Shown: positions 58,646-64,000 of the stretch, piece by piece
Position numbering within the stretch: the stretch's first letter is position 1
Layout: the number at the start of each line of letters is the position of its first letter
NCBI GenBank assembly: GCA_029237695.1
Contig: CM055280.1
Location: 30,733,102-30,797,101 of the forward strand
Source of the DNA: Conchocele bisecta
Lineage: Eukaryota; Mollusca; Bivalvia; Lucinida; Thyasiridae
DNA length: 64,000 bases
Reading direction: 5' to 3'
Notes under the pieces: model-generated
The model's input: only the letters and a program-made list of their open reading frames with translations
The model's database searches: none
Told to the model about the DNA's origin: nothing
Translations under genes and position numbers: made by a program

Positions 58646-59074
58646 AGTTGGGGTTTCAGCTGTTAAGCACACTATTTTCGCTATAGGAATTAAATAAGTG
58701 TATAATTGTGTAACTATTCCACCAGCTTTAAAAATTACGAGTGTCCGCTATACATGTACACATATAATCATTTATTAATCTTTGAATTACTGATAGACAC
58801 GCTCGGTTATATCAGGCAATTTTAATATGCAAATGAGAAATTAGTTTTATCAACTAAATGCGCCACATGAATATATTTCTCTCCACATACTATAAATTAT
58901 GATCATTGCAAATTAAAAAATAAATAGAGATAACAAATATTACGTTAACATTTTAAGGAAACACGGTTATCGCCCCTGATATAAACTGGCAGTTCATGTT
59001 TGATATGAAATGTACAAAAATGTCAATTAACACGTCCGGTAATGGTAAATCAATGTTATAGATGGGACACCAGC
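58646..59074 (-). mobile_element. TTAA-MITE copy f (degraded, inverted)
   Basis: The interior matches the reverse complement of copy e (GAATTAAATAAGTGTATAAT, ACGAGTGTCCGCTATAC, TATGCAAATGAG, GGAAACACGGTTATCGCCCC). The ends are eroded (TTAAAGTTGGGG; GGGACACCAGCTTTAA). It stands tail-to-tail with copy e. Confidence 0.65.
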
Positions 59075-59249
59075 TTTAAAATCTGCCAGTGTGATGTGGA
59101 ATTTCAAATTTAACTTTGTGTCGCGCATACATTTATCTTTCTTGAAATGTGACACTGTGCACTATAATTGACCTTTGTAGTGAGCACGTCACATGAAACA
59201 TATTCACATTACATAAACATTATGTTACATATTGTTATGACCTGCAGGA

Positions 59250-59530
59250 TTTAAATAAAGGGTTATTATTATTGTTATTATTATTATTATTATTATATGA
59301 GGCTGTGACTGGAGAAATTGAGCATATGGCCATTGCGTCCAATGTAGACCCATACCAGCCTGCGCAACCACGCAATCTGGTCACGGTCTGCACTGTTCGA
59401 CATTCAGGCAGTCACTCAGCGAAGCAACTGGTCATACGTTTAACAAATAGTAGAGATCATTATCAGGCTGCAGGAGTTCGCTAGCAGATTGACGGCTAGT
59501 CTGGCCAGAAGTGCCGTAAGCCACATTTGC
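59250..59530. mobile_element. GATC-foldback MITE, partial, next to (ATT)n
   Basis: (ATT)n at 59264-59296, then GAGGCTGTGACTGGAGAAAT, TAGACCCATACCAGCCTGCG, CAATCTGGTCACGGTCTGCA. The right arm is divergent. Confidence 0.55.
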
Positions 59531-59650
59531 TAGTCACAGGCACATACATGTCGTATATATTCGTCATATCGTAAACATTTATTACCGGTATATTATATTT
59601 TCCCATCATATAACAGAAACTGTTACTCATACAATACCCATTGATAGATA

Positions 59651-59895
59651 TATGTGGCTGTGACTGAAGAAATGTGGCTTACTTTGTATGTGTGTTTATG
59701 TCCAGTGTAGATTCAGATCAGCCTGTGCATCCGCACAGTCTGATCAGGATCTGCACAGCTCGCCATTCCAACAATGAAACACCCGTCATACTTAGAACAA
59801 CAATATAGATCGATATCAGGATACATGGGTGTGATCAGGAGCTACACTGATCACTAACCCCATAAACCTCATTTCTCCAGTCAAAGACACATATC
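59651..59895. mobile_element. GATC-foldback MITE, full length
   Basis: TGTGGCTGTGACTGAAGAAA at the left, core GATTCAGATCAGCCTGTGCA...CTGATCAGGATCTGCAC. The right arm is ACACTGATCACTAACCCCAT...CTCCAGTCAAAGACACA. About 245 bp, with TATA/TATC-like flanks. Confidence 0.7.
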
Positions 59896-59954
59896 TCAAC
59901 TGTTTTTGTGAAATGCTTCTCTGGAATTACAAAACACTATCTGAGATAAAGCCA

Positions 59955-60205
59955 CATTAACCCTGTCAACCCTAAGGAACTGGAATGGACTGTGGTATGC
60001 TAATGTTCCGACCAATCCAATGGTCACACAATGATTTTCAGATTCGTCCATTTATGAAAAGGGGGTGTTTTTTGTTCTAAGAAATATGAAAATTAATTGC
60101 AAAAAGTGCAGATCCTGATGAGACGGCTCGCTACGAGCCGGCTCATCTGGATCTGCACTGTTTGCATAAACCGCTATAGCGGGCTTTCGTGTTCAAAGGG
60201 TTAAT
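59955..60205 (-). repeat. Dispersed repeat with GAGCCGGCTC hairpin, copy 3 (inverted)
   Basis: CAACCCTAAGGAACTGGAAT at the left and CCGCTATAGCGGGCTTTCGT-GTTCAAAGGGTTAA at the right. The centre GATGAGACGGCTCGCTACGA-GCCGGCTCATC is a strong hairpin. Confidence 0.65.
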
Positions 60206-60608
60206 ACACCCTGTGTTGTACAGCCGGCGATAAAACCACTGTTCCAATGAATTGATCATATTCACAGGTAATTGCACGTTTTCCGCTTTACAGGCAATAT
60301 GTGCTCTATACCGCTACACTGCAGTCAACGGTAAACAGTTGCGGAATATGGTTTCCATTTCGCGCACTATAGTATTGTAATACTATGCAGGGTGTTGACG
60401 TTCATACCTCGCTATGTTGCGGTTGAGAGACACGACAACAATGTCAGATACTAATATTATCATAAACTCACATAGTACAGTTTGTAATAGCAAATGTCTT
60501 AGGTAACCTCCCCACGAATCAGGTAATTTTATGAATTATTACTCATGTCATCTGTATACATATATGCTCACAAATTATAACATACTACACCATTTATATG
60601 TTACATTG
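60206..60608. other. No recognisable feature
   Basis: No coding or repeats recognised. Confidence 0.4.
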
Positions 60609-61009
60609 CAGAGCTCCAGATAAGCTGCGTATTTGCTTAAATACTCAATTAAAATTACCAAAAACCCAATTGAAATCAGAAGTAGCCAGTACCAAAAAGC
60701 AATAACAATTTTGTAGTCCCTTTATCATGCTGCAGAAAACAATAAAAATACCAGAAATATAGCATATTTTTCTTATTTTCGATAGAAACACATCTTGGTA
60801 ATTCATTACAATTGTCTCCAAGGAGACAATTGTAATGAAATGCCAAGACATGTTTTCATTTCAAAGACAATTATTCAATTATTGCTGTCTGTTGATGTGT
60901 AAACAGTAGTGTACTTTTATTTTACCCAATTGAAATTTTGAAATACCCAATTGCTTCAGCAATGATGGAGTGACAATACTCAATTACTAATTCCTTATCT
61001 GGAGCCCTG
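60609..61009. mobile_element. hAT-like MITE
   Basis: 16-bp ends CAGAGCTCCAGATAAG / CTTATCTGGAGCCCTG differ at one base, and begin with CAG as in many hAT transposons. Flanking 8-mers TTACATTG and ATATTGAC do not form a clean duplication. Inside is a long hairpin at 60789-60855 with arms CATTACAATTGTCTCC / GGAGACAATTGTAATG. ACCCAATTGAAAT-type phrases repeat in both halves. 401 bp, non-coding. Confidence 0.65.
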
Positions 61010-62102
61010 ATATTGACGATCATACGTAAAAAGGGGACGACATTATTTCGAGCTGTCTTGAAACGCAAATTTGCAAATACGACCTGTTCACAACTCTAAT
61101 GTAATGCAATGTGTCTGTAGCATATATCTCCAAAATGGCAAAGTATACTTATCTTGCTAAATACACGTTGAGGGAGAAATATTCAATTTAAGGATACATG
61201 TATTAATATGTATTACACTGAATTTCTTACATTATCAGCCATTTTGACTGTGATTATGTAATAAATTCAGTATAACAATTCTGCACTTTTAATCATCAAA
61301 TATATGCAGTCGCTAGTTCTATATGAAATCATGCATTTCGGGAACATAAATGATTACTCCATGAAAGTATACTCAGCTTGTTAAGTGAAATCGTGAACTC
61401 GGCTACTGATTTAGAGAGACTCCACTATAATTCAGTCATGTGCATTTCAAAACATGTATGTGTATTTTGCACTCGTTCAATGTCGTGTCTGTATGCGAAT
61501 CAAATATAAAGCCAAAACAAAGCAAACCATTAAACTGAAACCAAATAGGCGAACAGTTCAATATTTACTGACGACAATTGGTGCTATAAATAAATATTAT
61601 GTTCATACAATTATATCAGGACGAGTTTGTGGGCTCGCCTTAATCAACCAATGAACGACTGAAAGTCGAAATGAGTCACCAAACAAAACAGCTACGACTA
61701 TTATATTCAATGCTATATATTTACCATTCGCTGCCATTTCGCATTTCGTCTGACGATTAGTACATGTACAGACATGTTCACCATTGTAAGTGCTTATAAT
61801 ACAATTGTCTAGAGTACACACTTGCGAAATGTGCACGTTTCTTTTAATTTTATTTTGCTTCAACGTTGTCAGCGGAATTAAATTTAACCTTGATGTATTT
61901 GCCAAAGGTACACATATAGTATCAGTTTTTATTTAGTCCCGTTTGCTCAGGTGTTGCTCTTATTACGAAATAAACAGTTTTATAGATCACATTATATCTT
62001 AATGCACATTCGATGCAAATATCTTCGAAACCATTAGTAATGTTCTCTGGCTTATATGTACGTAATGTTTCTAAGTATAGCCTTAGATGGCAAAATCAAT
62101 TA
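61010..62102. other. No recognisable feature
   Basis: AT-rich. A single pogo-like end, TTAGAGAGACTCCACTATAA, is at 61411-61430. Frames such as 61905-61603 have no recognisable domain. Confidence 0.4.
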
Positions 62103-62257
62103 CAGTCGAACCTCTCTAAACCGAACACCAATACAACATCTGTCATCCTATTTTTGATGGGTTTCATCGCAATTTATCTCAGATTTTAATGTATGTGCAT
62201 GATCACAAAGCACGCATATGTACCTCCCAGGGTGTCCGGTGTAGAGAGGTTTCACCG
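62103..62257. mobile_element. pogo/Tigger-like MITE, 155 bp
   Basis: TA-CAGTCGAACCTCTCTAAAC at the left and GTGTAGAGAGGTTTCACCG-TA at the right. The interior TTTATCTCAGATTTTAATGT and GCATGATCACAAAGCAC resembles 1745-1890. Confidence 0.7.
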
Positions 62258-62279
62258 TATTTCTTCTTTATTTTTTTAC

Positions 62280-62818
62280 AGTGTAGACCCTCTCCAAACT
62301 GGACGCGCGGGCAGTCTGTTTATCCTGAATTTTTTTGAGTTTATTTGGTACATATTTATGATGGTAATGGCTGTTCAAGTTCGCAAAGCACAGCCGCATA
62401 CCTTGGCATAGTCATATGTTTGATTTACAGTGGAACATCTCTAAACCGGACACCCTCCCAGGGTGTCCTGTTTAGAGAGGTTCCACAATACTGCTGTCAC
62501 ATTATATTATCGAAAGTGTGTGGGATACATTTATTTGAGCTCGGTTCGTCCGAATGTACGAGGAGACACTTCGCGTACAGTGGAACCTCTCTAAACCGGA
62601 CACCCTGGAAGGCGCCCAGGATGTCCGGTTTAGAGATGTTCCACTGTAAATCAGACAGGTGACTATGCCATGGTATGCGACTATGCTTTGCGAAATTGAA
62701 CAGCCATTTTCATATAAATCATAAATATGCACAAATGAAACACATACAATTAAGGTTAGACAGACTGCATGCAACGTTCGGTTTAGAGAGGTTTTGCTGT
62801 ACTTAACAATGTCTACGT
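62280..62818. mobile_element. Large inverted duplication built from pogo-like MITEs
   Basis: The left arm (62283-62490) and right arm (62578-62818) are reverse complements over GCATATTTATGA-type sequence, GGCTGTTCAA, TTCGCAAAGCA and GGCATAGTCA. The inner ends are TIR hairpins at 62428-62488 and 62578-62646 (69 bp, TA on both sides). The outer ends are TIR-like CCTCTCCAAACTGGA and GTTTAGAGAGGTTTTGCTG-TA. Open frames on both strands here are artefacts of the inverted repeat. Confidence 0.7.
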
Positions 62819-63500
62819 TCACACGTGAACTGGAATAGCTGTCGGATCAAAGTCACAGTGAACTTAATCAAGGCTAAACACAATCAAGTAAACGAACCGT
62901 TGCATATGGAAGACGTTGCGCAATATGGCGGTGTAAATACAGCTGTACGTTGAACGGGTGCAACATTCGATCCTTGACAATTCAATGTAAGTTTATTATT
63001 AGTAACATTATACATGCAACTGGTTGTTCATCGCATGTTCATTTGCACCAATAGGCTGAATGGAATCGAACAATGAATGTTTGAACACACAGAGGCGGCA
63101 CATACCAGACAACCGATATATTCCTACGCGCTTTGTATGACCATGCACAATTATGCATGCAACTGAACATTAAAAGTGCGAACTAATTATGTATTTGTCC
63201 TTTTTTAAGCGCCCACTGTTTAAGTTACTAAAACAGTTAAGAGTCGCTTATGTCCATTTTGAAAAGCACATGTTGTTAACATGAATCATTACAACTTTAA
63301 AAACTAATTACCACCATTACATGTCTATGTATGGAGAATGGGCGATTTGGGACGGCAATCTTGGGGGCGAAATAGTTTCGTCGGGCTAGTAGCCTGCAAA
63401 CGCCGAGTTCACCGGGTCCAGTAGCTTATTGCTTTTGTTATTGATACCCAGCAGAGTACACTAAATTATGGAAGCGTTCTGGTGCCAATGCTAGCATATA
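62819..63500. other. No recognisable feature
   Basis: No gene or structured repeat recognised. Confidence 0.4.
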
Positions 63501-63825
63501 TGTATCTCCTAATTAGGAAATAGTAACTCCTAATTAAGAAATAATACATCCTAATTATGACTTACTATCTCCTTATTAGGAGATACTAAGTCCTACGTAG
63601 GATATATTAACTCCTAATTAGGAGATAGTATATCTTAATTATGACTTACTATCTCATAACTAGGAGTTAATATCTCGTAATTAGGAGATAAAATAATAGT
63701 TTAGCATTGACACAGATATTAAGTCCAAATTAGGATATAGTAAGTCCTAATTAGAAAATACTAAGTCCTAATTAGGATAATGATTCCTAATTAGGAGATA
63801 GTAAGTCCTAATTAGGAGATAATAT
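63501..63825. repeat. Array of CCTAATTAGG palindromes, copy 2
   Basis: About 15 units of TCTCCTAATTAGGAGATA(C)TAAG type. The internal spacer TTTAGCATTGACACAGAT (63702-63719) is the inverse of the one in copy 1. Spread of variants is similar in the two arrays. Confidence 0.8.
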
Positions 63826-63934
63826 AATTTATAAAATGATAGTTCACGGAAGCCGATACACACGTTATGTACTCGAATCAATGCGCACATACATCCTCAT
63901 TAACACCATTACATGTCCATATGCGCAGGGACCT

Positions 63935-64000
63935 GGGGCCCTTTTCACTAAACTTCGTACGACTAAAATGTTCGTAAGTGCAAAATTAGGATCGTCTGGA
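63935..64000. mobile_element. Foldback MITE with central palindrome, third copy (cut by window end)
   Basis: GGGGCCCTTTTCACTAAACT, CGTACGACTAAAATGTTCGT, AAGTGCAAAATTAGG match the left arms of 38805-39047 and 14923-15167. Confidence 0.8.

Noticed and set aside
62345..62822. Frames of ~105 residues containing YSGTSLNRT
   Set aside because: The phrase is the translation of the pogo-like terminal repeat and appears on both strands of the inverted duplication.

Overview
This window looks like non-coding genomic DNA from an animal, most probably a marine bivalve mollusc; a venerid-type clam is my best guess, with low certainty. The evidence is an AT-rich sequence with no bacterial gene packing, a 500-N assembly gap, and bivalve-type repeats: tandem-repeat elements of the pearl/Helentron-like type, a tRNA-derived SINE with a RUDI-like tail, short foldback MITEs, and Mutator-like transposases of a kind I associate with molluscan genomes. 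I found no host protein-coding gene, rRNA gene or stand-alone tRNA gene. Nearly all the short open frames are chance or repeat-derived.

Layout. 1-16.3 kb is dominated by a long dispersed block present three times (1-1300, 3475-6610, 14086-16259), which carries nested MITEs. Between the copies lie a foldback element built from GATATC/TTCGAA palindromes (8.7-9.3 kb), an array of CTAATTAG palindromes (11.8-12.15 kb) and a SINE (13.8 kb). The gap at 16260-16759 truncates the third block copy. 16.8-26.6 kb holds the only recognisable protein genes: two decayed Mutator-like transposases. The minus-strand one (17132-19119) has one frameshift and one in-frame stop. The plus-strand one (22574-26255) is split by a 169-bp tandem-repeat element. 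26.6-31.1 kb is featureless apart from weak old repeats. 31.1-33.3 kb is a 34-bp minisatellite of about 65 units with higher-order duplications.

34-43 kb is a mosaic of MITEs and foldbacks plus a degenerate ~155-bp tandem repeat. 43.5-47.5 kb is a tandem array of alternating ~160/180-bp units with two copies of a Helitron-like 3' end, interrupted by a MITE that duplicated a TTAA target. 47.5-57.7 kb contains more foldbacks, including arrays of GTTCCC/AACAATTCG, CATGAAAAT and AACGCGTT units. 57.7-64 kb holds TTAA MITEs head to head, a hAT-like MITE, a cluster of pogo-like terminal-repeat hairpins, a second CTAATTAG array and half of a foldback MITE cut by the window end.

The recurring theme is architecture rather than gene function. 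Several unrelated-looking families are arrays of short palindromic units, often enclosed by longer inverted ends. There are also 69-bp hairpins that consist only of two terminal repeats flanked by TA. Family names are from recognition by eye; no database search was possible.
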